Made by a program: the position numbers and the translations under genes. A stretch of 64,000 nucleotides of DNA from Stappia sp. 28M-7 (lineage in GTDB: Bacteria; Pseudomonadota; Alphaproteobacteria; Rhizobiales; Stappiaceae), in contig NZ_JACMIA010000001.1 of assembly GCF_014252955.1 (NCBI RefSeq), positions 4,268,501 to 4,332,500 on the forward strand, written 5' to 3'. Below, piece by piece: positions 1 through 8,819 of the stretch (positions within the stretch are counted from its first letter, which is position 1; the number at the start of each line of letters is the position of its first letter). Below the pieces are notes generated by a model. That model saw only the letters and a list, made by a program, of their open reading frames with translations, was not told the origin of the DNA and searched no databases.

Positions 1-603
1 TGCCACCGCCTGCGCGCCCAGCGCGACGGGTCGGCGCGGCGTCAGCATCGGCTTCAGGATCTTGCGCCAGACCAGAAAGGCGCCAAGCAGGGCGACGGCC
101 GCGTAGGAGCCGATCTCGAACCAGCGAGTGGTCTCGGTGATGGCGATCGACGTCATCCGCAGCAGCACCGAGGCGATCCCGATCAGCACCACCGCCGTCA
201 CCGCCTGGGCGAAGGCGGAAGCGAAGGACAGCGCGATGCCGCGCCGCAGGGTCTCGCCGTTTGCCAGCACATAAGACGAGATCACCGCCTTGCCGTGGCC
301 GGGGCCAGCAGCATGGAAGACGCCGTAAAGAAACGACAGTCCCATCAGCCACCAGCCGGCGCTGCCGTCTTCCTTCATCGCCTTGATCGCCGTCGTCAGC
401 GAGGCATAGAAGGCCTTTTGCTGCTGGGCGATCCAGCCGAAGAAGCCGGAGAAGATCCCGCCAGGCGCGACGGACGGCTCAACCAGGCCGACGCCGAAGG
501 GCGAAGGCGAAGCCAGCGCCGGTGTGGCGGCAACGACCACGAGACAGGCAAGCGCCAGAAAAACAGGAAGCGAGGACGGAACGCGCGGGGCGGAACGGGT
601 CAT
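1..603 (-). CDS. NicO-family nickel/cobalt transporter, 3' end beyond the window
   Basis: Predicted inner-membrane nickel/cobalt permease of the NicO/RcnA group. Reading the minus strand from the ATG at 603 gives a signal-like hydrophobic start. A membrane segment follows with the family hallmark FHAAGPGHGKAVISSY (roughly residues 93-108), whose His/Asp-type polar residues are thought to handle the metal. Further hydrophobic helices run to the window edge, so only about the first 200 residues are seen. An in-frame ATG at 615 is an equally possible start. The gene follows the DUF1007 gene by about 10-20 bases, a pairing common in Proteobacteria, so the two are probably co-transcribed. Transport direction (uptake or efflux) cannot be decided from this fragment. 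Confidence 0.85.
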   Translation of the reverse strand, partial: MTRSAPRVPSSLPVFLALACLVVVAATPALASPSPFGVGLVEPSVAPGGIFSGFFGWIAQQQKAFYASLTTAIKAMKEDGSAGWWLMGLSFLYGVFHAAGPGHGKAVISSYVLANGETLRRGIALSFASAFAQAVTAVVLIGIASVLLRMTSIAITETTRWFEIGSYAAVALLGAFLVWRKILKPMLTPRRPVALGAQAVA

Positions 604-625
604 CGGATGCCTCATCGGCGGGGCC

Positions 626-1285
626 TCACTTGCAGCCGATCCTTGCGGAGTTCGACAGGGTCTCGGTGATCTGCACCAGATCGGAAGGCAGTTCCCGCTC
701 GGTCTGGGGAATGGCGGCGAGCGTCGTCGCGGTCTGCGGATCCAGCGGCGGCGGAGGCGTGAAGTCGAGTGTGCAGGTCGGCGGCGCGTCCACCATCGCG
801 AAGGGCGTGTCCTGGGTCATCTCGAAGGCGACGAAATAATTCGGATCGAAGACATCGAGTTCGACGGTGGAGGCGTCCATCACCCTCGCCTCGCGCAGCG
901 GCAGCGTGAAGAACAGCGTCAGCCGACCACCGTAGAAGTCGAGCCAGTATTCCTTCGGCGGGTCGAACGCCACCTCGGCGTCGCCCTGCTGCAGGAAGGT
1001 GAAGAACTCGTACTCGGCAAGCGACTCTACATTGACCTGTGCCAGCGGCTGCAGTTCCTCGCGGGAGAGCTCGCCATCGCCGTTCTCGTCGAGGCCCTGC
1101 ACGGCAAAGGCCGTGAATGCCTCGTCGAAGCTCCAGACATGACGCACGGCCGACAGGCGCCCGGCATCGTCGAACACCACCTCCGCCCGCGCTTCCACGA
1201 AGACATGCGGATGGGCCTGGGCCGCACCGGCAAGGCCGGCCGTCAAAGCGGCGGCAATCAATCCGGTCTTCCACATGCGACGCAT
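626..1285 (-). CDS. DUF1007 family periplasmic protein
   Basis: Exported protein of about 219 residues. It starts with a signal peptide (hydrophobic run ending AGAAQA, then mature HPHVFV). HPHVFVEA is the DUF1007 signature, and its His residues at the mature N-terminus suggest metal binding. An EF-hand-like loop, DENGDGELSREEL, sits near residue 65 after the chosen start. The ATG at 1285 is preceded by GAGG nine bases upstream; ATGs at 1276 and 1306 are alternatives. DUF1007 genes usually precede a NicO-type permease, as here, and are presumed accessory periplasmic metal-binding subunits. That role is inference from context, not demonstrated. Confidence 0.8.
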   Translation of the reverse strand: MRRMWKTGLIAAALTAGLAGAAQAHPHVFVEARAEVVFDDAGRLSAVRHVWSFDEAFTAFAVQGLDENGDGELSREELQPLAQVNVESLAEYEFFTFLQQGDAEVAFDPPKEYWLDFYGGRLTLFFTLPLREARVMDASTVELDVFDPNYFVAFEMTQDTPFAMVDAPPTCTLDFTPPPPLDPQTATTLAAIPQTERELPSDLVQITETLSNSARIGCK

Positions 1286-1635
1286 TTCTCCCAGCCTCGA
1301 ATCCATGGTGCCGATATTGGCAAACTTCACGGCAACAGCAAGGCAGGCGGTCTCAGCCGGCATACTCGCTGGCCCATGCCCCGAAGGCTCTCATCGGCAG
1401 CAAGACCCATTTTCAATAGGATAAATTTTTCGAAAATACGCGCTCTAAAGGATATATTCCTGCATCAATAAACATCTATTCGAACAGAAAAGACGGAAAT
1501 TTCAAATTCACCGACCTATATTTTTCTTGTCCAGAGAAGAGCGATGCCACATGGCTCGGTGCTGCCCTGCAGGGGCCGCGCCCCCTTCGTGCCATCCGTT
1601 GCATGCTGCCTCGACAGGGCAGGAGGAGAGACGTC
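1286..1635. other. AT-rich intergenic region between divergent genes
   Basis: About 350 bases separate the DUF1007 gene (minus) from the amino-acid dehydrogenase (plus). The stretch 1410-1515 is much more AT-rich than the surroundings and must hold promoters for one or both sides. It contains the short dyad TTTTCGAAAA (1427-1436) and an AGGA-TATAT-TCCT dyad near 1458. I cannot assign either to a known regulator. I see no convincing ORF, RNA gene or terminator. Confidence 0.5.
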
Positions 1636-2712
1636 ATGAATGCCCCAGTGATCGGCCGCAAGCTTCAATCGGTGCAGAACGGCATGTTCGATCATCCGGA
1701 ATTTCGCGGCCACGAGCAGGTCGTCTTCGGTCACGACCGCGCAAGCGGCCTGTTCACCATCATCGCGGTTCACGATACGCGCCTTGGCCCGGCACTCGGC
1801 GGCTGCCGCATGTGGGCCTATGCCAACAGTGCAGAGGCGCTGACGGACGCACTGCGACTGTCGCGCGGCATGACCTACAAGAATGCACTCGCCGGTCTCG
1901 ATCTCGGCGGCGGCAAGGCCGTGATCATCGGTGATGCCCGCAGCGCCAAGACCCCGGACCTGCTCGCCGCGTTCGGTACCCAGGTCGACCGCCTGGGCGG
2001 CACCTATATCACCGCCGAGGATGTCGGCATCTCTGCTCCCGACATGGAGATCGTCGCCACGCGCACGGATCACGTGCGCGGTACGCGCGCCACCGGCCTG
2101 GGTGATCCCTCGCCCTACACCGCGCTCGGCGTCTTCTGCGGTATCCGCGCGGCGCTGCGCCACCGCTTCGGCTCGGACAGCCTGGAGGGGCGCAGGGTCT
2201 GCGTCCAGGGGCTCGGCCATGTCGGCATGGATCTCGCCGGACAGTTGCACCGCGCCGGAGCCCGCCTTGTGCTTGCCGACATCCACAAGCCGACGCTGGA
2301 AGAAGCCGTCGCCCGCCTCGGCGCCGAGGCGGTGGCCGCCGACAACGCCCACGCGGCCGATGTCGACGTCTTTGCACCCTGCGCGCTTGGAGCTGGCCTC
2401 AATGACGAGACGATCCCGCAGATCCGTGCCGGCATCGTCGCAGGCGCGGCCAACAATCAGCTGGCCGAGGAACGCCACGACGAAGCGCTGCGCGAACGCG
2501 GCATCCTCTATGCACCCGACTATGCCATCAATGCGGGCGGGGTGATCTCCATCGCGCTGGCCACCCCGGGCGGCGACGACGCGTTGGTGCGGAGCAAGGT
2601 CGAGGCCATCGACGCCACGCTGACGCGCATCTTCGAGCGGGCCGAACGCCTGTCGCTGCCGACGCAGAAGGTGGCCGACACGCTGGCCGAGGAACGGCTC
2701 GCCGCAGCCTGA
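1636..2712 (+). CDS. Glu/Leu/Phe/Val dehydrogenase family enzyme (leucine-dehydrogenase type)
   Basis: NAD-dependent oxidative deaminase of a branched-chain or aromatic amino acid, about 358 residues, the usual length for leucine/phenylalanine dehydrogenases. The N-terminal substrate domain shows LGPALGGCRMW and YKNALAGLDLGGGKAVI, which carries the conserved lysines. The C-terminal Rossmann domain shows QGLGHVG. Later motifs VAGAANNQLAE and YAPDYAINAGGVI are typical of the leucine-dehydrogenase branch. The ATG at 1636 is chosen because AGGAGG lies nine bases upstream. The gene stands alone and converges with the LysR gene. Leu, Val or Phe specificity cannot be read from sequence alone; leucine is the best guess. 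Confidence 0.85.
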   Translation: MNAPVIGRKLQSVQNGMFDHPEFRGHEQVVFGHDRASGLFTIIAVHDTRLGPALGGCRMWAYANSAEALTDALRLSRGMTYKNALAGLDLGGGKAVIIGDARSAKTPDLLAAFGTQVDRLGGTYITAEDVGISAPDMEIVATRTDHVRGTRATGLGDPSPYTALGVFCGIRAALRHRFGSDSLEGRRVCVQGLGHVGMDLAGQLHRAGARLVLADIHKPTLEEAVARLGAEAVAADNAHAADVDVFAPCALGAGLNDETIPQIRAGIVAGAANNQLAEERHDEALRERGILYAPDYAINAGGVISIALATPGGDDALVRSKVEAIDATLTRIFERAERLSLPTQKVADTLAEERLAAA

Positions 2713-2745
2713 GTATCGGGAACAGACTTGGAGGCAGGCGCGGGA

Positions 2746-3654
2746 TCAGCAGACCTCGCCCTGCCGCCGTCGCTCGGCGAACCACTCGCTGAGGAAATCA
2801 ACAAAGGCGCGCACCTTGCCCGAAAGGTGCCGCCGATGCGGGTAGACGACATAGATCGCCTGCCCTTCCGGGTGGAAACCTTCCAGCATCGGCTCGAGGC
2901 GTCCTTCCGCCAGATCCCGATGCACGAAGATGTAGGGGATGCGCAGGAACCCCAACCCGGCGACGGCCGCAGCACGCGCCGCCTCGGCGCTGTTCACCTC
3001 GACACGTCCCTTCACCGGCACGTTGATCCGGTTGCCTTCCACCTGGAACTGCCAGTTGTTCCGGAAGCGGTAATTGTTGTCGATGATGCAGGGAAGGTTC
3101 GCCAGTTCCTGCGGATGCAGCGGTCGGCCGAAGCGTGCGATGGCCTCCGGCGAGGCGCAGACCACGCCGCGAAACGGCGCCAGCTTGCGGGCGATCAGAC
3201 TGGAATCGGTCAGCTCCGCCACACGGATCGCCGCATCGAACCCTTCCTCGACCAGATCGACGAACCGGTCCTCCAGCCGCAGATCCACGGAAATCTGCGG
3301 CTCGGCCGCCAGAAAGGCCATGATCGCGGGGTTGAGGAAGTCATCGCCCATCGATCGCGGGGCGGAGATCCGCAAGGTGCCGCGCGCTTCCTGATGCGTG
3401 TTCTGGATCGAGGCCTTGAGGTCGTCGATGCGGGTCAGGATATCGCTCGCCTCCTTGTAGAAGGCATGGCCGACCTCGGTCATCGAGATCTGGCGCGTGG
3501 TGCGGTTGAGCAGCCGGGCCCCGAGCTCGTCCTCCAGCTCGCCGACATATTTCGAGACGAGAGCCTTGGAGCGGCCCAGCTCGCGCGCGGCGGCCGAAAA
3601 TCCGCCGGCGTCGACCACCTTCAGGAAACAGCGCATCCGGCTGAGCGTGTCCAT
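2746..3654 (-). CDS. LysR-family transcriptional regulator
   Basis: DNA-binding regulator of 302 residues. The winged HTH is in residues 1-60 (start MDTLSRMRCFLKVVDAGGFS, then AARELGRSKALVSKYVGELE), followed by a helical linker. A type-2 periplasmic-binding-protein effector domain runs from about residue 90. The RTTRQISMTEVG segment is typical of the CrgA/AaeR-like branch found throughout Proteobacteria. No divergent gene lies directly upstream: the 33-base gap leads to the DUF2937 gene on the same strand. The target therefore cannot be inferred by the usual divergent-pair rule. It ends 33 bases from the dehydrogenase stop, tail to tail. Confidence 0.9.
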   Translation of the reverse strand: MDTLSRMRCFLKVVDAGGFSAAARELGRSKALVSKYVGELEDELGARLLNRTTRQISMTEVGHAFYKEASDILTRIDDLKASIQNTHQEARGTLRISAPRSMGDDFLNPAIMAFLAAEPQISVDLRLEDRFVDLVEEGFDAAIRVAELTDSSLIARKLAPFRGVVCASPEAIARFGRPLHPQELANLPCIIDNNYRFRNNWQFQVEGNRINVPVKGRVEVNSAEAARAAAVAGLGFLRIPYIFVHRDLAEGRLEPMLEGFHPEGQAIYVVYPHRRHLSGKVRAFVDFLSEWFAERRRQGEVC

Positions 3655-3687
3655 GCCTTCCCCTTTCCCCCGACCGGCGCAGGCGCC

Positions 3688-4185
3688 TCAGGCGTCCCGC
3701 CGCCGACGCAGTCGCCGCGTCGCCCTGCCGAATAACCCCGCGCCGAACAGCACCGTCAGGAACCCGCCGGCGGCCGTAACCGCCCCTTCCATCGTCACCG
3801 GCACCGCCGGCTCGAAATCCTCGAAGGCGCGGCTGGCGATTTGCGGATCGAGGTCCCGGGCAAGCACGACGAGACGCTCGAAGGGACCGGCCTCGCGAAA
3901 GGCCTCCTGCTGCCGCTGCAGGCCCGCAAGGCGATCGAGCGCACGCTGTGCACGCTCGCCCTGGGCTGCGACCAGCCGGTCGGACGAGCTTTCCAGCCGG
4001 TCGATGGCCTCGCCCGGCGTGAGACCATGGGTGGCGGCATCGGCACGAAACTCCTCGACCACCTGGGTGAGCGCATCGATGGCCCCGCCGAGCCGCTGGC
4101 GGTATTGCTGGGCAAACTCCGGGAGCTGGGACGTGGTAACGCCGCCGAGCATCGCGACGGCCAGTGCCATGGTGCGAGCGATCAT
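3688..4185 (-). CDS. DUF2937 family membrane-anchored protein
   Basis: Protein of 165 residues with a hydrophobic segment at each end: about residues 5-18, and about residues 133-152 followed by the basic tail RRLRRRRDA. Between them is an amphipathic helical region rich in Gln/Arg/Glu (PEFAQQYRQRLGGAID is the family signature). The topology suggests a periplasmic coiled-coil or helical hairpin held between two membrane anchors. The family has no known function. It lies 25 bases after the WD40 gene on the same strand, so it may be the last gene of the COG0523/WD40 transcript. Confidence 0.75.
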   Translation of the reverse strand: MIARTMALAVAMLGGVTTSQLPEFAQQYRQRLGGAIDALTQVVEEFRADAATHGLTPGEAIDRLESSSDRLVAAQGERAQRALDRLAGLQRQQEAFREAGPFERLVVLARDLDPQIASRAFEDFEPAVPVTMEGAVTAAGGFLTVLFGAGLFGRATRRLRRRRDA

Positions 4186-4210
4186 GCCCCGTCCCTCCCT
4201 GTGAGACCTG

Positions 4211-5185
4211 CTAGAGCGAGATCAGCCCCGCCTCGCCGGTTTCGGTGCCGAAGGCCAGCTGTGTGCCTTCGTCGTTCCATGCAAGCGCGCTGACCGCCCC
4301 CTCGCCCGGACGTCGCAACAACACCTCTTCGCCATCCGAAAAGCGCGCCATCAGCACCAACCCGTCCTGATAGCCGATAGCCACCACCTCCTCGTCCGGA
4401 TGGCAGGCGACACGCGTGACGATCTGGTCGCCGCGGGTTCCCAGCTGCAAGGGCTGCTGTCCCATCGGCCCGCTCTTTCCGAAGAACGGCCATACGATGG
4501 CGGCATTGGCGCCGGAAGTCGCGAGATAGCGCCCCTTCGCCGACCAGCTCATCGAGCGGATCTTGCCGGGATAGCCGGTCATCCGCATGTCCTGTCCGTC
4601 GGACAGCCGCCAGCCATGCAGCGCATTCTCCTGCATGGTCGTCACCAGATACTTGCCGTCAGGCGAGAATGTGACGTCCTTGTGCGCGCCCTTCCAGTCG
4701 AGCTGCTGGGGCGCTGCGGCCGTGTTGACGAAGCGCAAGGTCGCCCCGTCGTATCGGGCGATCGCCAGCCGCAACCCCTTCGGGGCGAAGGCGAGCCCGC
4801 CGACGGCGCGGGGCTGCGAGAAGTCCTTCACAGTGCCGTCGGCCTGGCGGACGAATGCACTGCGCCCTGCACCATAGGCGACCGCGCGCTGCGGACCGGC
4901 CGCCAGCATGTCGATCCACTTGCGCGGCATCTCGGCGAGCGTCTCGACGGTGCCGTCGGCGCCAAGGCGCCGCACCGTCCCGTCATCGCCGCCGGACAAC
5001 AGCGCATCGCCCTCCAGCGTGCGGCAGGCAACGAGCAGCCCGCCGTCATGGACGGGGATGCGGCGCTCGCCTGTATCGGTGAGAAGAAGCACGGCGCCGG
5101 CGCCGGAGGCGAAGGCCGGCTGCCCCCGAAGGAAGGCAGCCGCCACGACGAAACCGCCCGGATCGAGCGGAGCAACGGAGACCAT
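4211..5185 (-). CDS. WD40-repeat beta-propeller protein
   Basis: About 324 residues made of roughly seven degenerate WD40 blades. Readable repeat cores include LLSGGDDGTVRRLG, DVTFSPDGKYLVTT, SMSWSAKGRYLATSG and ALAWNDEGTQLAFGT. No signal peptide is evident, so a cytoplasmic scaffold or protein-interaction role is likely. The ATG at 5185 is chosen over an upstream in-frame GTG at 5203 because it follows the COG0523 stop and has GAGG ten bases upstream. It sits five bases after the COG0523 GTPase gene, which points to translational coupling. A partner role in metal delivery is inferred from that context only. Confidence 0.8.
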   Translation of the reverse strand: MVSVAPLDPGGFVVAAAFLRGQPAFASGAGAVLLLTDTGERRIPVHDGGLLVACRTLEGDALLSGGDDGTVRRLGADGTVETLAEMPRKWIDMLAAGPQRAVAYGAGRSAFVRQADGTVKDFSQPRAVGGLAFAPKGLRLAIARYDGATLRFVNTAAAPQQLDWKGAHKDVTFSPDGKYLVTTMQENALHGWRLSDGQDMRMTGYPGKIRSMSWSAKGRYLATSGANAAIVWPFFGKSGPMGQQPLQLGTRGDQIVTRVACHPDEEVVAIGYQDGLVLMARFSDGEEVLLRRPGEGAVSALAWNDEGTQLAFGTETGEAGLISL

Positions 5186-5190
5186 CCCGA

Positions 5191-6276
5191 TCAGGCCTCG
5201 CACGCCTTGAACGCGACCTCGAGCGCGTCGAAGTCGAGTTCCCGGCCGATCACCACCAGGCGGCTGTTGCGGACCTCACCGTCCTTCCACTCGCGCTGAT
5301 GGTCGCCCTCAAGGATCATGTGGACGCCCTGCACCACATAGCGCTGCGGGTCGTCCTTGAAGGCGATGATGCCCTTGAGCCGCAAGATGTTCGGCCCGTT
5401 GACCTGGGTCATGTCACCAATCCAGCGGAAGAAGACCTGCGGGTCGAGCTCACCTGCGGTCATCGATACGCTCATCACCGAATGCGGCGCGTCGTGGTCG
5501 TGGTGATGGTGGTGATCATGGCCGTGATCGTGGTCATGATGGTGATGGTCGTGACCGTCATGGTGGTGGTGATGGTGGTCATGGTCGCAGTCCGGCCCGC
5601 ACTCATGCGTATGCTCGGCCTCTTCCAGGAAATGCGGATCCAGCGACAGGATCCGTTCCAGGTCGAAGGCGCCGCGGTTGAGCACCTCGTCCAGCGGCAC
5701 TGCGCAGCGCTCGCTGCGGATCCGCTTGGCATAGGGGTTGATCGACTGGATGCGCGTCTCAACGGCCTTCAGCTCATCGGCGGTCACCAGGTCGGTCTTG
5801 TTGAGCAGGATCACATCGGCGAAGGCGATCTGGTCCTCGGCCTCGTCGGTGTCGGCCAGCCGCTGCAGCACGTGACGGCAGTCGACGACGGCAACCACCG
5901 CATCGAGCTTGGCCTTGGCGCGCACGTCCTCGTCCATGAAGAAGGTCTGCGCGACCGGCGCCGGATCGGCAACGCCCGTGGTCTCGACCACGATGGCATC
6001 GAAGCTGCCCTGGCGCTTCATCAGGTTCTCGACGGTGCGGATCAGGTCGCCGCGAACGGTGCAGCAGATGCAGCCGTTGTTCATCTCGAAGATTTCCTCG
6101 TCGGATTCGACGAGCAGGTCGTTGTCGATGCCGATCTCGCCGAACTCGTTGACGATCACCGCATAGCGGGTGCCGTGGTTCTCGCTGAGGATGCGGTTGA
6201 GCAGCGTCGTCTTGCCGGCGCCGAGATAGCCCGTCAGCACGGTGACGGGGATCTTGCTGTCCTGGGATAGGGTCAT
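5191..6276 (-). CDS. COG0523/CobW-family metallochaperone GTPase
   Basis: G3E P-loop GTPase of 361 residues. Walker [10 protein letters not shown] lies at residues 16-24, the hallmark metal site GCICC (Cys 69, 71, 72) follows, then NEFGEIGID switch residues and NKTD for guanine specificity. A very His/Asp-rich loop spans about residues 221-262, beginning [12 protein letters not shown]. The C-terminal CobW_C domain holds [22 protein letters not shown]0523 proteins deliver Zn, Co or Ni to target enzymes. The CxCC motif plus His-rich loop favours Zn or Ni/Co handling. No Zur-type palindrome was found in the 143 bases upstream. It heads the WD40/DUF2937 group. Confidence 0.92.
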   Translation of the reverse strand: MTLSQDSKIPVTVLTGYLGAGKTTLLNRILSENHGTRYAVIVNEFGEIGIDNDLLVESDEEIFEMNNGCICCTVRGDLIRTVENLMKRQGSFDAIVVETTGVADPAPVAQTFFMDEDVRAKAKLDAVVAVVDCRHVLQRLADTDEAEDQIAFADVILLNKTDLVTADELKAVETRIQSINPYAKRIRSERCAVPLDEVLNRGAFDLERILSLDPHFLEEAEHTHECGPDCDHDHHHHHHDGHDHHHHDHDHGHDHHHHHDHDAPHSVMSVSMTAGELDPQVFFRWIGDMTQVNGPNILRLKGIIAFKDDPQRYVVQGVHMILEGDHQREWKDGEVRNSRLVVIGRELDFDALEVAFKACEA

Positions 6277-6419
6277 GGCCTTGCCTGTATCTGACTTGGG
6301 CGCGGCCCGGCGTGGATCGCCTGCCGCGCTTTCCCGTGAATATGGGGTGCGTTACCCATCGCAGTACCGAATTTTCCGCGCCTTGGCAAAATGTGGCGCG
6401 CGAGACGGGTCACCGGGAT

Positions 6420-6878
6420 CTAGAGCAGGAACGGAAAGCCGCCCTCGAGCTTCAGCAGCGCGATCTTTGTCTCGCTGCCTCCTTCCCCCGAATATCCGCC
6501 GAGGCCGCCGGCCGACAGCACCCGATGACAGGGGATGATCACCGGGATCGGGTTGGCCCCGCAAGCCTGGCCGATGGGCTGGCCAAAGGTGGAAAGCCGG
6601 GCGGCAAGGTCGCCATAAGTGCGCGTTTCGCCGTAGGGAATGGCCAGCAGCTCGCGAAACACCGACTGCTGGAACTCGTTGCCGGCCGGCGCCAAAGGCA
6701 GGTCGAAACGCGTCAGGTCACCGGCGAAATAGCGCCGCAGCTGGTCGAGCGCCTCCTCCAGCAGCGGCGTGGGAGACGGATCGCGCCGGCGGCCCCAGCC
6801 GACGCGCACGATGGCATCGTGTGCCGCCTCGATCTCGAGCGGTCCGACGGGAGTATCGAGATGCACAACGTCGCTCAC
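6420..6878 (-). CDS. ogt: Methylated-DNA-protein-cysteine methyltransferase
   Basis: Suicide alkyltransferase that repairs O6-alkylguanine and O4-alkylthymine in DNA. The active-site motif is VIIPCHRV, with acceptor Cys at about residue 117, followed by GGLGGYSGEGG. The helix-turn-helix/arginine-finger region is TYGDLAARL, and GQACGANPIPV precedes the active site. I start it at the GTG at 6878 (protein VSDVVHLDTPVG, about 152 residues), which has GGAG eight bases upstream. The same frame stays open further upstream but that part does not resemble the family. It is divergent from the aminotransferase and stands alone, so it is the Ogt form without an Ada regulatory domain. Confidence 0.9.
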   Translation of the reverse strand: MSDVVHLDTPVGPLEIEAAHDAIVRVGWGRRRDPSPTPLLEEALDQLRRYFAGDLTRFDLPLAPAGNEFQQSVFRELLAIPYGETRTYGDLAARLSTFGQPIGQACGANPIPVIIPCHRVLSAGGLGGYSGEGGSETKIALLKLEGGFPFLL

Positions 6879-7034
6879 AACAACCGCTCCGGAAAGTGCA
6901 GGGGGAGATGCCCCTTGCGGCCCAGGACACCAGTCCCCTTCCAAGGGGCGTAAGCCCGCGATATCAAGGGCCTCAATGACTCTACCATGACACACCGTGC
7001 GGACGAGATCGCCTGCCCGGTCCCGGGAGGAACC

Positions 7035-8213
7035 ATGCTGAAAACCATCGAAGGCTTCAACAGGATCGGCGAGGAGAACGCCTTCGCCGTTCTGGCGCGC
7101 GCCACCGAGCTTGCCCGTACCGGCAAGGACATCATCAATCTCGGCATCGGCCAACCCGATTTCCGCACGCCCGACCACATTGTCGAGGCGGCGGTGAAGG
7201 CGCTCCGCGACGGCCATCACGGCTACACACCGGCAACCGGTATCCTGCCCCTGCGCGAAGGCGTTGCAGCGGACATCGAGAAGCGCACGGGCGTTGCGGT
7301 TGATCCCGACAAGGTCGTCGTCGTGCCGGGCGGCAAGGTCACCATGTTCATGGCGATCCTCATGTTCGGCGAGCCGGGTGCGGAGATCCTCTATCCGGAT
7401 CCCGGTTTCCCCATCTACCGGTCGATGATCGAGTTCACCGGCGCAACGCCGGTTCCGGTGCCGATCCGCGAGGAGAACGATTTCGCCTTCTCCGCAGAGG
7501 AAACGCTCGGCCTGCTGACGTCGAATACCCGCCTGATCATTCTCAACTCGCCCGCCAACCCGACCGGCGGCGTGACGCCGCGCGCCGAGATCGAAAAGCT
7601 GGTGGCCGGCCTTGCCGCACGTCCCGACATCGCCATCCTGTCGGACGAGATCTACGGCCAGATGACCTATGACGGGGCGGTCCACACCTCGCTGCTGGAG
7701 TTCGAGGCGATCCGCGACCGGCTGATCCTGCTCGACGGCTGGTCCAAGACTTATGCCATGACCGGCTGGCGCATGGGCTATGCGGTCTGGCCGCAAGCGC
7801 TGATCGACAAGGCGCGCAAGCTCGCGGTCAACTGCTGGTCCTGCGTCAACGCACCCGCCCAATATGCCGGTCTTGCCGCGCTGGAAGGCCCGCAAGATGC
7901 GGTCGCCGACATGATGCAGGAATTCGACAAGCGCCGGAAGCTGGTGGTGGACGGTCTGAATGCCCTGCCCGGCGTCAGCGCACGCACGCCGATGGGCGCC
8001 TTCTACGCCTTCCCCAACATCTCCGCGACCGGCTGGAAGGCGAAGCCCTTGGCAAGCGCCCTGCTGGAGGAAACCGGCGTCGCCACCATCGGCGGGCCGG
8101 ATTTCGGTATTCTCGGCGAAGGTTATATCCGCCTGTCCTACGCCAATTCGGCAGAGAACATCGCCCGCGCGCTGGAGCGCATGGGCGAGTTCCTGTCCAA
8201 CAAGGCCAAGTAG
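7035..8213 (+). CDS. Class I/II PLP-dependent aminotransferase
   Basis: Fold-type I aminotransferase of about 392 residues. The PLP lysine lies in LDGWSKTYAMTGWRMGY (SKT..TGWR motif). Substrate and PLP contacts include NSPANPTGG, DEIYGQMTYD and YIRLSYANS near the C-terminus. The N-terminal NLGIGQPDF segment is typical of aspartate/aromatic-type enzymes. The ATG at 7035 has GGGAGG immediately upstream and is preferred to an upstream ATG at 6987. Substrate cannot be fixed from sequence; aspartate, alanine or aromatic amino acids are all possible. It converges with the AprI-like gene, leaving 16 bases between them. Confidence 0.88.
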   Translation: MLKTIEGFNRIGEENAFAVLARATELARTGKDIINLGIGQPDFRTPDHIVEAAVKALRDGHHGYTPATGILPLREGVAADIEKRTGVAVDPDKVVVVPGGKVTMFMAILMFGEPGAEILYPDPGFPIYRSMIEFTGATPVPVPIREENDFAFSAEETLGLLTSNTRLIILNSPANPTGGVTPRAEIEKLVAGLAARPDIAILSDEIYGQMTYDGAVHTSLLEFEAIRDRLILLDGWSKTYAMTGWRMGYAVWPQALIDKARKLAVNCWSCVNAPAQYAGLAALEGPQDAVADMMQEFDKRRKLVVDGLNALPGVSARTPMGAFYAFPNISATGWKAKPLASALLEETGVATIGGPDFGILGEGYIRLSYANSAENIARALERMGEFLSNKAK

Positions 8214-8229
8214 GCTTTAGGGCTTCGGA

Positions 8230-8670
8230 TCAGCGCGCTGTCGGAATGAGTGCCGACAGCGCGATTGCCTGCTCGGGCACGAGAAGCAGGAAAGCGCCGG
8301 CAGGCGCCACCGAGGCAAGCCCCTCGCTCTCGCCGACGTCGAAGGCGGCAAGCACGCTGCCGTTTTCCAGCACGAACTCGATGCCGCCCTCCGGCGGCAC
8401 ACGCCAGCCCAGCTGCGGCAGCTCGCCGCCCGCCGGGCTTGTGCAGGCGCTCATGTCGGCGCGAAACGCGTCCTGCGGAAAGATGCCGCCGGCAACCTCG
8501 GCCTTGAGATCCAGCCGGCAAACCGTCCCGGACACCTCGTCGATGAGCTGCCAGTGACCTGCGACGCGCGCCTCGACCGGCTGAGCGCCCGTGAAGCCGG
8601 TGCCGAAGAACACCAGCGAGAACAGCGTGACGGCGACGAGAACGCCGATCCGTTGCATGTGAAGCGCCAT
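8230..8670 (-). CDS. AprI/Inh-family metalloprotease inhibitor-like exported protein
   Basis: Small exported protein of about 146 residues. A signal peptide (about residues 5-25) ends near FTGAQPVEA. The mature part is a predicted beta-barrel resembling the AprI/Inh family: AGHWQLIDEVSGTVCRLDL at the start, later CTSPAGGELPQLGWRVP. The two Cys residues sit where the family forms its disulfide. AprI-type inhibitors protect the periplasm from serralysin-like metalloproteases. In Rhizobiales related proteins also occur as Omp19-type lipoproteins, but no lipobox is seen here. The ATG at 8670 has AGGA eight bases upstream. No protease gene lies nearby. Confidence 0.7.
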   Translation of the reverse strand: MALHMQRIGVLVAVTLFSLVFFGTGFTGAQPVEARVAGHWQLIDEVSGTVCRLDLKAEVAGGIFPQDAFRADMSACTSPAGGELPQLGWRVPPEGGIEFVLENGSVLAAFDVGESEGLASVAPAGAFLLLVPEQAIALSALIPTAR

Positions 8671-8819
8671 GATCCCGTTCCTGCTCCTGCAAGGCGCGCG
8701 ATGCGCACCCCGGTCCGGCAGCGGACGACGAAGGAACGACCTCAACCGCTCGTAACATCGTCATCCAACTGCAATCGGAACAGGATCGGCTGAACCCATT
8801 AACGCTTCGTTAAGCTTGT

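Noticed and set aside
5495..5590. Triplet-like repeat that could be called a microsatellite or CRISPR-like array
   Set aside because: It is the coding DNA of the His/Asp-rich loop of the COG0523 protein, with no spacers and no regular unit.
6277..6419. Search for a Zur box upstream of the COG0523 gene
   Set aside because: No palindrome resembling the known alphaproteobacterial Zur consensus was found, so zinc control is not claimed.
6879..7895. Upstream extension of the ogt frame to nearly 500 codons
   Set aside because: Only the last 152 codons resemble the alkyltransferase; the rest overlaps the aminotransferase on the other strand. The GTG at 6878 has a good ribosome site.
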